Source of the DNA: Chryseobacterium gleum
GTDB lineage: Bacteria; Bacteroidota; Bacteroidia; Flavobacteriales; Flavobacteriaceae
Reading direction: 5' to 3'
Assembly: GCA_945881885.1 (NCBI GenBank)
Contig: CAMCVI010000004.1
Span: 1-64,000 of the forward strand
DNA: 64,000 bases
The notes beneath the pieces are model-generated. The model did no database searches. It saw only the letters and a list, made by a program, of their open reading frames with translations, and had not been told where the DNA came from. A program made the translations under genes and the position numbers. Every line of letters begins with the position of its first letter. The stretch's first letter is position 1. Below are positions 26,565-34,895 of the stretch, piece after piece.

Positions 26565-26596
26565 CAAATATATGAATTAAAAAAATACAAATTCAA
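26565..26596 (-). promoter_or_regulatory. Promoter of hup
   Basis: Minus strand: TTG (26594-26596), 21-base spacer, TATATTTG (26565-26572), followed about 38 bases later by the hup ATG. Confidence 0.7.
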
Positions 26597-26656
26597 ACAT
26601 AATGAACTAAAATTTAACCAAATAAATGATTTATTTTTACGGCTTTAATTAATCAT

Positions 26657-27685
26657 ATGAATTTTACAACTAAAATAATTGGTTGGTACCTACAAAATAA
26701 ACGAGATTTACCATGGCGCAATACCAATGATGCCTACAAAATATGGCTTTCAGAAATTATTTTGCAACAAACAAGAGTGAGTCAAGGTTTACCATATTAT
26801 ATAAATTTTGTAACTGCTTTTCCAACAATAAAAGATTTAGCAAGTGCCGATGAACAAGAAGTTTTGAAGCTTTGGCAAGGTTTGGGATATTATTCTCGTG
26901 CCAGAAATTTGCATTTTACTGCAAAATTTGTAGTTGAAAATCATCATGGAATTTTTCCAAATACATACAACGAATTACTAAAATTAAAAGGGATTGGAAC
27001 TTATACAGCAGCGGCAATTGCCTCTTTTTCTGCAAATGAACCTGTTGCTGTTGTAGATGGAAATGTTTTTAGAGTGTTGTCGCGGGTTTTTAATATTACT
27101 TATGACATTTCTCAAAATTCAACTAAAAAATATTTTATTGAATTGGCACAAAAATTACTTTCTACAACTCAACCTAATCTTCACAATCAAGCCATAATGG
27201 AGTTTGGAGCGTTACAATGCGTCCCTAAAAACCCAAATTGTTCGGGTTGTGTTTTTAACGACAGTTGTGAAGCTTTTAAACTTAAAATTGTATCGCAATT
27301 ACCAGTAAAACTTAAAAAAATTAAAGTTACGAAGCGATTTTTGAGTTACGTTTTAATTCATGATGCTTTTGGAAATTATATAATGAATAAAAGAACTGCA
27401 AACGGAATTTGGAAAAATTTATATGAATTTCCTTGTGTAGAATCTGAAACAGAAATTGACGAAAATGAATTGTTAGTGCAATTAAATAATTCATACAAAA
27501 TTAAAAACTTTCAATATTTTGATGCTTTTGACGTGTTGCATAAGTTGACACACCAGCATTTAAATATTAAATTTTACAGAATTGAAACGGAAGAAATATT
27601 GGAAAATAGCTATACTTTTTCAGAATTAAAACAATTGCCTGTTCCTATTGTGTTGCATAATTTTATAGAAAAAATTGGTAAATAA
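26657..27685 (+). CDS. mutY: A/G-specific adenine glycosylase
   Basis: DNA repair enzyme of 342 residues that removes adenine mispaired with 8-oxoguanine. Catalytic Glu33 lies in WLSEIILQQTR, the helix-hairpin-helix is LKLKGIGTYTAAAIASF and catalytic Asp134 follows in AVVDGNVFRVL. Cys188, Cys195, Cys198 and Cys204 form the C-x6-C-x2-C-x5-C iron-sulfur loop. The C-terminal NUDIX-like domain (about residues 225-342), which reads 8-oxoG, is present. Immediately upstream of ssb, a stable order in Flavobacteria; the ssb promoter lies inside its 3' end. Confidence 0.97.
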   Translation: MNFTTKIIGWYLQNKRDLPWRNTNDAYKIWLSEIILQQTRVSQGLPYYINFVTAFPTIKDLASADEQEVLKLWQGLGYYSRARNLHFTAKFVVENHHGIFPNTYNELLKLKGIGTYTAAAIASFSANEPVAVVDGNVFRVLSRVFNITYDISQNSTKKYFIELAQKLLSTTQPNLHNQAIMEFGALQCVPKNPNCSGCVFNDSCEAFKLKIVSQLPVKLKKIKVTKRFLSYVLIHDAFGNYIMNKRTANGIWKNLYEFPCVESETEIDENELLVQLNNSYKIKNFQYFDAFDVLHKLTHQHLNIKFYRIETEEILENSYTFSELKQLPVPIVLHNFIEKIGK

Positions 27686-27704
27686 ATAATATTTAGTATT
27701 TTTG
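27675..27704 (+). promoter_or_regulatory. Promoter of ssb
   Basis: TTG (27675-27677), 19-base spacer, TATTTTTG (27697-27704), 17 bases before the ssb ATG. The -33 element lies inside the last codons of mutY. Confidence 0.7.
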
Positions 27705-27721
27705 ATAAAAACATATAAGCC

Positions 27722-28135
27722 ATGAACGGTACTTTAAACAAGGTTATTCTAATCGGTCACTTAGGAGACGAAGTAAAAATGCATTATTTTGATGCACAAA
27801 GTTGTATTGGAAGATTTCCTTTAGCAACAAATGAAGTATACATCAATAAATCTACTGGTGAGAAAATAACTTCTACAGAATGGCACAATATCGTAGTGCG
27901 AAATAAAGCGGCTGAATTATGCGAAAAATACCTTTCTAAAGGTGATAAAATATATATTGAAGGGAGAATCAAATCTCGTCAATGGACAGCAGAAGATGGT
28001 ACTACAAAATATACTACAGAAATTCAAGTAACAGAATTTACGTTCTTAAACACCAAAAAAGATTCAGATTTATCCAAAGCGCCAACTTCAAATCCACCAA
28101 GTTCAAAAGATGTCGATTTTGATTCGTTAGATTAA
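27722..28135 (+). CDS. ssb: Single-stranded DNA-binding protein
   Basis: OB-fold protein of 137 residues: NGTLNKVILIGHLGDEVKMH, TEWHNIVVRNKAAELCEKYL and KGDKIYIEGRIKSRQW are typical SSB core motifs. The C-terminal tail is short (about residues 110-137) and ends DVDFDSLD. It is acidic but lacks the usual DDLPF-type tip that recruits partner proteins in other SSBs. This suggests a specialised paralogue or another tip chemistry; a second SSB elsewhere in the genome is likely. Upstream of gldD without the gldE gene expected between them. Confidence 0.93.
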   Translation: MNGTLNKVILIGHLGDEVKMHYFDAQSCIGRFPLATNEVYINKSTGEKITSTEWHNIVVRNKAAELCEKYLSKGDKIYIEGRIKSRQWTAEDGTTKYTTEIQVTEFTFLNTKKDSDLSKAPTSNPPSSKDVDFDSLD

Positions 28136-28150
28136 TACTGGTTTTAGGAT

Positions 28151-28192
28151 ATAGAGAATAGAGTATAGAATATAGAGAATAGAATATAGATT
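28151..28192. repeat. Heptamer array between ssb and gldD
   Basis: Six consecutive 7-base units of the form ATAGANN: ATAGAGA, ATAGAGT, ATAGAAT, ATAGAGA, ATAGAAT, ATAGATT. It fills half of the 82-base spacer and ends 25 bases before the gldD ATG. Confidence 0.85.
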
Positions 28193-28217
28193 GTTCTTTA
28201 TTATTAAACACAAACAA

Positions 28218-28769
28218 ATGAAAACGCCCCTTATTTTTAGCTTACTTTGTCTTTCTTTACTTTCTTGTGGTGATGAAAAAATGCCTAAACCTACAGGACA
28301 ATTAAGCTTAGAATATCCAAAGGCAAAATACATGAAATTTTCTAACACCTGTGGCTTCGATTTCGATAAAAATGAATTGGCTGAAACAAAAGCAACCTCA
28401 AATTGCGGATTAGAAATTCATTATCCAAAAATGAAAGCAACAGTTTATTTAACGTACAAACCTGTTCAAAATAATTTAGATAAATTACTTACAGACGCTC
28501 AGAAATTAACATTCGAACACGCTATAAAAGCCAATGATATTGCAGAGCAGCCATACATAAATCCGACTAGTAAAGTCTACGGAATGTTTTATCAAGTAGG
28601 CGGAAATGCGGCCACTAACGCCCAATTTTATGTTACAGATAGCACCAAAAATTTTGTTACGGCTAGTATGTATTTTTACTCCAAACCAAATTTTGATTCC
28701 ATTCTTCCAGCTGCTGATTATATTAAAAATGACATGAAAAAAATCATAGAATCTATTAAATGGAAATAG
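28218..28769 (+). CDS. gldD: Gliding motility lipoprotein GldD
   Basis: A 183-residue lipoprotein starting at the ATG at 28218; a longer frame from 28191 would place nine extra residues before the signal peptide. The lipobox is LLSC with Cys17. The mature sequence contains PKPTGQLSLEYPKAKY and the region FDFDKNELAETK typical of GldD. In F. johnsoniae GldD is one of the core Gld proteins needed for gliding and type IX secretion, where gldE, a CorC-like membrane protein gene, lies just upstream of gldD. Here gldE is absent from that position. A heptamer array precedes the gene. Confidence 0.92.
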   Translation: MKTPLIFSLLCLSLLSCGDEKMPKPTGQLSLEYPKAKYMKFSNTCGFDFDKNELAETKATSNCGLEIHYPKMKATVYLTYKPVQNNLDKLLTDAQKLTFEHAIKANDIAEQPYINPTSKVYGMFYQVGGNAATNAQFYVTDSTKNFVTASMYFYSKPNFDSILPAADYIKNDMKKIIESIKWK

Positions 28770-28810
28770 AATTTATTTTTTAAATTAGTGTTATAATCTT
28801 TTCAATTTAT

Positions 28811-28818
28811 TATATTTG
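28811..28818 (+). promoter_or_regulatory. Putative -7 box for the TraB/GumN-type gene
   Basis: TATATTTG, 28 bases before the TTG start at 28847. No TTG at the ideal -33 position. Confidence 0.45.
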
Positions 28819-28846
28819 GGGAAACTTAACCTAACTATATTCCGCT

Positions 28847-31800
28847 TTGAAGAAGATTTTATTTTTACTTACATTTTTATCAATTGCTGCATTTGCTCAA
28901 GAAAAAAAATACCAAAGTTTATTTTGGGAAATTTCCGGAAACGGTTTAGCCAAAAAATCCTACATGTATGGCACCATGCATGTTTCCGACAAGGTTTCTT
29001 TTCACTTATCTGATTCTTTTTTCGAAAAATTATTAGCTTCAGATTTTGTGGCTAATGAGAGTGAGCCAAATACTTGGACAGAATTATATGATTTATATGG
29101 ATTTTATAGATCTACTCAAACCAAAAAAACTTTCTATTCTAATTTTTATACAAATCCTATAGAAAAAGACAATTTATACTCACTTTTTAGAGGTTCTAAT
29201 TATAATTTAATTGGTTTATTATCCCGAACCAATCAAGCTAATCAAGAATACCAAGAAGAAACTTATTTAGACATGTTCATTTATCGAACTGGAAAAAAAT
29301 ATGGAAAAATAACAGTTGGTTTAGAAAATGTTAAAACTACTACTTTTAATATTGAAAAAGCTGCTGCAGAAATGGATAGGAGCGAAGTTGATGAAAACAA
29401 ACAAGCCATTTTAAAAATATTAAAAAAACGTTCTTATGCAGAAGTTTTAAGAGACGCCTATCGTGAAAAAGATTTAGATTTATTAGATACGTTAAATATG
29501 CTTTCCACACCAAAGTCATACAATAAAGCCATGCTGTTTGATAGAAATGAAGGGATGTCTGCAAGCATGGATTCTATAATGAAAACCGGAAGTTTGTTTG
29601 CTGCTGTTGGCGCAGCTCATTTGCCTGGTAAAAATGGAATGATTGAGATTTTAAGAAGAAAAGGATATACGGTAACACCAATATTGTCGGAATATACCGA
29701 AAAAGGTAAAAAAATAAAAAAACAGATTGAAGATTATTTTGTAAAACCAGTTTTTGAAATTAATACTACTTCAGACGAAATGATTTCTTTACCATTGTTT
29801 CCTTTGGTGTTAAAAAACGGTGAAAATTTAGAATCTCCAGATTTAGGAAATGGCGGTTACATCAACGTGAAACGCATGTTGCTTAAGGATTTTATCACCA
29901 AAAAAGATGAAAAGTTCAATCATAAAACACTTGATAGTTTGTTTTTTGAAAACATACCAGGTGAAATTTTAGAAAAAAAATCTTATCAAGAAAATAATTA
30001 TTTTGTATATGATATTAAAAGCAAAACCAAAACGGGTAAAAACGAAAGATATAGATATTATATCACTCCGTTAGAAATTATTGCTGTAATAATGAGTGGA
30101 GAAGGCGATTATGTTAGAAAATACGAAGATGAGGTATACAATAACATTAAAATTAAAACCTACAAACAAGAAGTGGTTAACTTCCTTTCTGACAAACAAA
30201 ATTTTAAAGTAAATATACCTTCTTATCATACAATTTTTGGAAATAAAAAAGATAATAAAGCACTAGAAAATACTGAAATTTTCGCTTTTGATGAACAAGA
30301 AAATGCACATTATTTTGTTTTGGAAAACACGTTGATGGATTATGCGAATTTAGAAGATTCTGAATATGAATTAAAAAGAATGCATTATGAGTTTTATAAT
30401 GTTCATGAATTAGATTCTACTCAAACCAAATTTGATTCAAATAAATTTGAGTTTACTTCGCAATCTAAATTGAAAGAAAAAAACATTTACTTAAAATCAG
30501 CTTTAAAAGGAAATAAATATTATTTATTAGGAACCATTAATGCCTCTAAAAATAAAGTTGATGCTTTTTTTAACTCTTTTGAAATTACAAAATCAAAAGA
30601 GAATATTGTTTATAAAACATTCAAAGATTCCACTGCTCATTTTTCTGTAGAAATTCCAAAACAACAAAATGAATATTTAGATTTTAAATTTGAAAGAAAA
30701 AATATTGACAAAGAAGAAGGTAAAACCAACCATTTGGAAGTGAAATACAAATCGTATGAAATTTTTTCTCCAAATAAAAATATAATTGAAATTACTTATT
30801 CGCAACCGCACAGGTACGAAAGTTATGCCGTTTTAGACACGCTATTCAACCAAATCAAGAAAAATATTGCGGTAGATTTTGAATTTAAAAACTATTCGGA
30901 TGATAATGAATTTGACACTTCAGATTACGCAACAGTTATCGATTCTTCAGCAACAGGCGCAGTGAATTTTAATTCAGCTGTAAATTCAAATGACTCAAAT
31001 GAAAAGGATAAATTTAATCCGTTAGATTATAAAACAACCACTTGGAATAAAACATTGGCTTTAACATCAAATCAAAAGTTAGAATTGGTTGATGAAAAAT
31101 TCACTAAAGACGAAAACAACGATTTTTACGTGTACGAAGTTTTGGCAACAAAACCTAAAAGCACGCAAGCCATTAAGTATAAAATTGTACTTAAAAAAGG
31201 CGAATATTACACGTTTACTACTTTGGTAGATAAAAATTATAAAAATGATAATCCGTTTATTGAAAAAGTTTTTAACTCTTTTAAAGTGGATGATGCTGCT
31301 ATTACTTCAAGGACATTTTTTGAAAATAAATTCAGCTTTTTTGAAGATGATTTGTATAGCGAACATGACAGTATTCGATATTCGGCGATAAAATCATTTA
31401 ACAATTTAACTATTGAAGAGTCAGATTTTCCCAAAATTAAAAACCTTTTAGAAAATTTTGAATTTCGTAAAGACGAAATGGATTTTAAAGGCGAATTATT
31501 TGAAAGTATTGGGTCTTTAAAATCTCCAGAAGTTCTTCCTTTTTTAGAGCAAGCTTATAAAAAACAAGACGTTTCAACTCAAACACAATTTTCAATTTTA
31601 AGAGCTTTGGCTTTACAGAAAAGTAAAATTGCTTATAAAAAAATTGCTGAATTATTAGAATACGATTTACCTATTTCTGAAAACTATGTAATTTCTGGAT
31701 TGTTTAATTTATTTATGTCAGATATAGAAAATGCTCAAGTTTTATATCCAAATATTTTAGAATATTATAGTATAAACGAGTTTCAAGAGCCAATAATTGC

Positions 31801-32623
31801 ATTTGTTCAAGTGCTTTTAAATTCGGAAAATGTGACTGCTAAAAAACTGAAATCTTATAAAAAAATGTTGCTTACAAATGCTAAATTAGAGTACAAACGA
31901 TTGGTAAGTTGGAAGTCTGATAATGAGGCTAGCAACGATGATTCAGAATATAATTATGATGACGAAAACGGCGCACCTGTGGAAGCTTTCAATAGTTATT
32001 TGTCTATTTTATATTCCTACAAAAATGAAAAAGACATGCGTCAATTATATGAAAAAGCAGAAAAATTAAATATCGACGATTTAAATGTGGCAATTGCCAA
32101 TCGTGAATTAGCCAGAAATAAAAAATTAGATAAAAGTGTTTTAGAAAAATTAATTAGTCAGCCAAAAACAAAATATACGGCTTTGCAAATGCTTTATCAC
32201 AACTATCAAACCGAGGAATTAGCGGCATTTAGCAAAGATAGTATTGTGATGAATGCCATTTATTATTATGAAGATTTTGATAAAAAAAATGATTCTATCG
32301 TATTATTGGATGAAAAAATAGTTACTCATAACGATAAAAAAATCTCTTATTTCTTTTATAAGAAAATCAATATAGAAGCCGATTCTTTTGGAAAAAATTC
32401 AGAAAAATTAAACGCAATTGCTTTTGTACATGATGAAAATAAACAACTAAATCTGAAAGCTTTTAGAAGGTTTGATTCTAAAAAAATTATTGAGGATAAG
32501 GAAATTACTCAAAGTATTAAAACCATGATTAATGAATCGCTAAATGACAATCATCTGCGAGTAAATTTTTCAAGTAATCTAGCGGAAGAATATGACGAAG
32601 AAGACGCATATTACGAAGAATAA
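28847..32623 (+). CDS. Large TraB/GumN family exported protein with HEAT-like C-terminal region
   Basis: A 1258-residue exported protein starting at a TTG codon at 28847, chosen because a signal peptide (KKILFLLTFLSIAAFA) follows directly. Residues 20-290 form a TraB/GumN domain: GTMH at 42-45 and the paired VGAAHLPGKNGMIEILRRKG are its two conserved motifs, related to a metalloprotease-like Tiki fold. GumN homologues are normally about 300 residues. Here some 950 more follow: a beta-rich region with repeated phrases (for example VDAFFNSFEI, NPFIEKVFNSFKVDD), then from about residue 850 helical repeats resembling HEAT/ARM units. The queuosine-precursor transporter gene abuts its stop. Function is unknown. 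Confidence 0.8.
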   Translation: MKKILFLLTFLSIAAFAQEKKYQSLFWEISGNGLAKKSYMYGTMHVSDKVSFHLSDSFFEKLLASDFVANESEPNTWTELYDLYGFYRSTQTKKTFYSNFYTNPIEKDNLYSLFRGSNYNLIGLLSRTNQANQEYQEETYLDMFIYRTGKKYGKITVGLENVKTTTFNIEKAAAEMDRSEVDENKQAILKILKKRSYAEVLRDAYREKDLDLLDTLNMLSTPKSYNKAMLFDRNEGMSASMDSIMKTGSLFAAVGAAHLPGKNGMIEILRRKGYTVTPILSEYTEKGKKIKKQIEDYFVKPVFEINTTSDEMISLPLFPLVLKNGENLESPDLGNGGYINVKRMLLKDFITKKDEKFNHKTLDSLFFENIPGEILEKKSYQENNYFVYDIKSKTKTGKNERYRYYITPLEIIAVIMSGEGDYVRKYEDEVYNNIKIKTYKQEVVNFLSDKQNFKVNIPSYHTIFGNKKDNKALENTEIFAFDEQENAHYFVLENTLMDYANLEDSEYELKRMHYEFYNVHELDSTQTKFDSNKFEFTSQSKLKEKNIYLKSALKGNKYYLLGTINASKNKVDAFFNSFEITKSKENIVYKTFKDSTAHFSVEIPKQQNEYLDFKFERKNIDKEEGKTNHLEVKYKSYEIFSPNKNIIEITYSQPHRYESYAVLDTLFNQIKKNIAVDFEFKNYSDDNEFDTSDYATVIDSSATGAVNFNSAVNSNDSNEKDKFNPLDYKTTTWNKTLALTSNQKLELVDEKFTKDENNDFYVYEVLATKPKSTQAIKYKIVLKKGEYYTFTTLVDKNYKNDNPFIEKVFNSFKVDDAAITSRTFFENKFSFFEDDLYSEHDSIRYSAIKSFNNLTIEESDFPKIKNLLENFEFRKDEMDFKGELFESIGSLKSPEVLPFLEQAYKKQDVSTQTQFSILRALALQKSKIAYKKIAELLEYDLPISENYVISGLFNLFMSDIENAQVLYPNILEYYSINEFQEPIIAFVQVLLNSENVTAKKLKSYKKMLLTNAKLEYKRLVSWKSDNEASNDDSEYNYDDENGAPVEAFNSYLSILYSYKNEKDMRQLYEKAEKLNIDDLNVAIANRELARNKKLDKSVLEKLISQPKTKYTALQMLYHNYQTEELAAFSKDSIVMNAIYYYEDFDKKNDSIVLLDEKIVTHNDKKISYFFYKKINIEADSFGKNSEKLNAIAFVHDENKQLNLKAFRRFDSKKIIEDKEITQSIKTMINESLNDNHLRVNFSSNLAEEYDEEDAYYEE

Positions 32624-33292
32624 ATGTTAAAAACCAAAAAAGAAATAGTATACATTATTTTGGCAGGAATTTTTATTACCAATGCCATTACTGCCGAACT
32701 TATTGGAGGAAAATTAATTCAAATTGGTCCTTTTGTATTAAGTATGGGTATTTTGCCTTGGCCCATCGTATTTATTACTACCGATTTAATCAATGAATAT
32801 TTCGGAAAACAAGGAGTGCAAAGATTAAGTTACATCACTGCAGGTTTAATTGCTTACTGTTTTGTAATTTTGTTTTTTTCGATGAAAATTCCAGAAGCAA
32901 AAGGCATCAGTCCGGTTTCTAATGCGCAATTTACTGCTGTATTTGGACAAAGTAATTTAATTATTGTGGGATCGATTCTTGCTTTTTTAGTGGCACAGTT
33001 TTTAGATGTTACTCTTTTTAGCTATTTTAAAAAGAAAACAGGAGAAAAAATGATATGGCTCCGAAGTACAGGGTCTACAGTAATTTCACAATTAATAGAC
33101 TCTTTTATAGTAGGAGGAATTGCCTTTTATTTACCAGGAATTTGGAATACAAAACAATATGTAGAATATTCTTTAACTGGATATTCATTTAAATTAATCA
33201 TTGCAATTTGCTTGACGCCAATGATATATTTAGGTCATTTTTTAATTAATAAATACATTCATAATAACGAAAAACCAATAGTAAATGACTAA
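32624..33292 (+). CDS. Queuosine precursor transporter (YhhQ/VUT family)
   Basis: Integral membrane protein of 222 residues with about six membrane segments. ITTDLINEYFGKQGVQRLSY and SQLIDSFIVGGIAFYLPG are signature regions of the family (DUF165, YhhQ), which imports 7-deazaguanine precursors of queuosine such as preQ0 or preQ1. The start codon directly follows the stop of the preceding gene and its 3' end overlaps tag by eight bases, so translation of the three is coupled. No preQ1 riboswitch was noticed upstream. Confidence 0.93.
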   Translation: MLKTKKEIVYIILAGIFITNAITAELIGGKLIQIGPFVLSMGILPWPIVFITTDLINEYFGKQGVQRLSYITAGLIAYCFVILFFSMKIPEAKGISPVSNAQFTAVFGQSNLIIVGSILAFLVAQFLDVTLFSYFKKKTGEKMIWLRSTGSTVISQLIDSFIVGGIAFYLPGIWNTKQYVEYSLTGYSFKLIIAICLTPMIYLGHFLINKYIHNNEKPIVND

Positions 33293-33857
33293 AAAACGTT
33301 GCGCTTGGTGCGAAAAAACTGATTTGTACAAAGACTATCATGATAACGAATGGGGCAAACCCGTTTATGATGATGTAACGTTATTTGAGTTTTTAATTTT
33401 AGAAACTTTTCAAGCAGGTTTAAGTTGGTATACGGTTTTGGTAAAACGAGATAATTTTAGAAAAGCATTTGCCGGTTTTGATGTGCAAAAAGTCGCCAAA
33501 TTTTCTGATGCGAAATTAAAAGTTTTAGCTCAAGATGTTGGAATAATAAGAAATAAATTAAAAATAAAAGCCGCAGTAACCAATGCGCAAGCTTTTATAA
33601 AAGTGCAAGAAGAATTTGGCAGTTTTTCTAAATATATTTGGGCATTTGTAGATAACAAACCAATAAATAATAATCCAAAAACGTTACAGGATGTTCCTTC
33701 AACTTCCGAAATTTCAGATAAATTAAGCAAGGATTTGAAAAAAAGAGGTTTTATATTTGTCGGTTCCACAGTAGTGTATGCGCACATGCAAGCCACAGGA
33801 ATGGTAAACGATCACGTAGAAGAGTGTTGGGTGAGAAATCAGTCTACTTCGGTCTAA
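33285..33857 (+). CDS. tag: DNA-3-methyladenine glycosylase I
   Basis: Base-excision enzyme of 190 residues that removes 3-methyladenine. The zinc ligands are recognisable: Cys6 and His19 at the N terminus (RCAWCEKTDLYKDYHDNEWG) and His177 and Cys181 at the C terminus (VNDHVEECW), matching Cys4, His17, His175 and Cys179 of E. coli Tag. EFLILETFQAGLSWYTVLVK holds the catalytic-pocket Glu and Trp. Overlaps the transporter gene by eight bases. The stop lies within the start of an octamer repeat. Confidence 0.96.
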   Translation: MTKKRCAWCEKTDLYKDYHDNEWGKPVYDDVTLFEFLILETFQAGLSWYTVLVKRDNFRKAFAGFDVQKVAKFSDAKLKVLAQDVGIIRNKLKIKAAVTNAQAFIKVQEEFGSFSKYIWAFVDNKPINNNPKTLQDVPSTSEISDKLSKDLKKRGFIFVGSTVVYAHMQATGMVNDHVEECWVRNQSTSV

Positions 33858-33884
33858 AAATCTAATATTCTAAAAATCTAAAAA
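33853..33884 (+). repeat. Octamer array between tag and the VF530 gene
   Basis: Four 8-base units: TCTAAAAA, TCTAATAT, TCTAAAAA, TCTAAAAA. The first unit includes the tag stop codon region. A closely similar element lies on the minus strand at 46820-46848, downstream of ahcY. Confidence 0.8.
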
Positions 33885-33888
33885 TAAA

Positions 33889-34104
33889 ATGGATCCACTT
33901 CACGGCATAACCTTAAAAGCCATACTCGAAAAATTAGTCGATTATTATGGTTTTGATACGCTTGGCGAATTGATAAAAATCAAATGTTTTAATGAAAATC
34001 CGACTATTAATTCTAGTTTAACATTTTTACGAAAAACCGAATGGGCACGAAAAAAAGTGGAAGAATTATATGTAAGAAGTTTGAAGAAATTTGATGCGAA
34101 ATAA
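33889..34104 (+). CDS. VF530 family (DUF2132) DNA-binding protein
   Basis: A 71-residue protein with the complete VF530 pattern: DPLHGITLKAILEKLVDYYG, then GFDTLGELIKIKCFNENPTI, SSLTFLRKTEWARKKVE and a short basic tail. Structural work on the family reports an all-helical fold with DNA-binding ability; the cellular function is unknown. It begins 31 bases after tag, separated by octamer repeats. The proximity to tag is suggestive of DNA metabolism but may be accidental. Confidence 0.92.
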   Translation: MDPLHGITLKAILEKLVDYYGFDTLGELIKIKCFNENPTINSSLTFLRKTEWARKKVEELYVRSLKKFDAK

Positions 34105-34137
34105 ATTTGTGTTGTTTTGACCATCTCTGTGTAACAT

Positions 34138-34773
34138 TTAGCTTTTCATAATTGCTAAAAATTCCTCTCTTTCAATTTCAATACAGCCCAAACTTTCTAA
34201 ATGATTGTTGTGTACTTGGCAATCTAAGAGTTTATAATTAGCCATTTCTAGTTGTTTTGCTAAATAAATAAAAGCAACTTTACTAGCATTAGGCACTTTA
34301 GAAAACATGCTTTCTCCACAAAAAATAGTACCTAAATCAATTCCGTATAAACCGCCTACTAATTCGTTTTTTTGCCAAACTTCTACGCTTTTGGCATGGC
34401 CTAATTCATTTAGTTTACAGTATGCTTCTACAATTTCATTAGAAATCCATGTGCCGTCTTGGTTTTTTCTTGGTGATTTTTGACAGTTAGAAATTACCGC
34501 TCTAAAATTTGTGTTAAAAGTAATTTGAAATTCATTGCGAAGCAATACTTTTTTCATGCTTTTCGTTATTCGTAAATTTTCAAAAAATAATACCATCCTT
34601 TTTTTTGGACACCACCAAAGTTTTGGCTCATCAGAATCATACCAAGGAAAAATGCCATTTTGATAAGCTAAAAGTAACCTTTCAGAAGACAAATCGCCGC
34701 CAACGGCAATAATGCCTTCAGGAGATGTTTCTGAAGAAGGAGGAAAATAAAGTTCGGGGGTTAAAAAATACAT
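34138..34773 (-). CDS. aat: Leucyl/phenylalanyl-tRNA-protein transferase
   Basis: A 211-residue enzyme that adds Leu or Phe to proteins with N-terminal Arg or Lys, marking them for ClpA(S)/ClpP degradation by the N-end rule. GLLAYQNGIFPWYDSDEPKLWWCPKKRMVL-like regions (FPWYDSDEP, WWCPKKRMVL), GTWISNEIVEAYCKLNELGHAKSVEVW and GGLYGIDLGTIFCGESMFS are typical. Length is normal for the family. Convergent with VF530. The first gene of a short leftward unit; the spacer upstream holds AAATTCC-type repeats. Confidence 0.96.
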   Translation of the reverse strand: MYFLTPELYFPPSSETSPEGIIAVGGDLSSERLLLAYQNGIFPWYDSDEPKLWWCPKKRMVLFFENLRITKSMKKVLLRNEFQITFNTNFRAVISNCQKSPRKNQDGTWISNEIVEAYCKLNELGHAKSVEVWQKNELVGGLYGIDLGTIFCGESMFSKVPNASKVAFIYLAKQLEMANYKLLDCQVHNNHLESLGCIEIEREEFLAIMKS

Positions 34774-34787
34774 ATTTCAATTTCAAT

Positions 34788-34883
34788 GACAATATTAAAA
34801 TTCAATTTCAAAAAAAATCCAAACTCCAAATTTATCTTTTTACAGAATTTTGGAATTTGGAATTTAAATTTTGGAATTTACTT
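34788..34883. repeat. Degenerate inverted AAATTCC-type repeats between aat and DUF3127
   Basis: The 122-base spacer has a left part with AAATTCAATTTC and ATCCAAACTCCAAATTT, and a right part with TTTTGGAATTTGGAATTT and TTTTGGAATTTAC. The two parts are complementary with mismatches. The GGAATTT unit repeats at a 7-base period, as in the element between tsf and rpsB. Confidence 0.65.
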
Positions 34884-34895
34884 TTTAATCGAAGA

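Noticed and set aside
28127..28348. A minus-strand frame opposite gldD and the heptamer array
   Set aside because: It is a product of the stop-free repeat (Tyr/Ile/Leu runs) and lies antisense to the gldD signal peptide.
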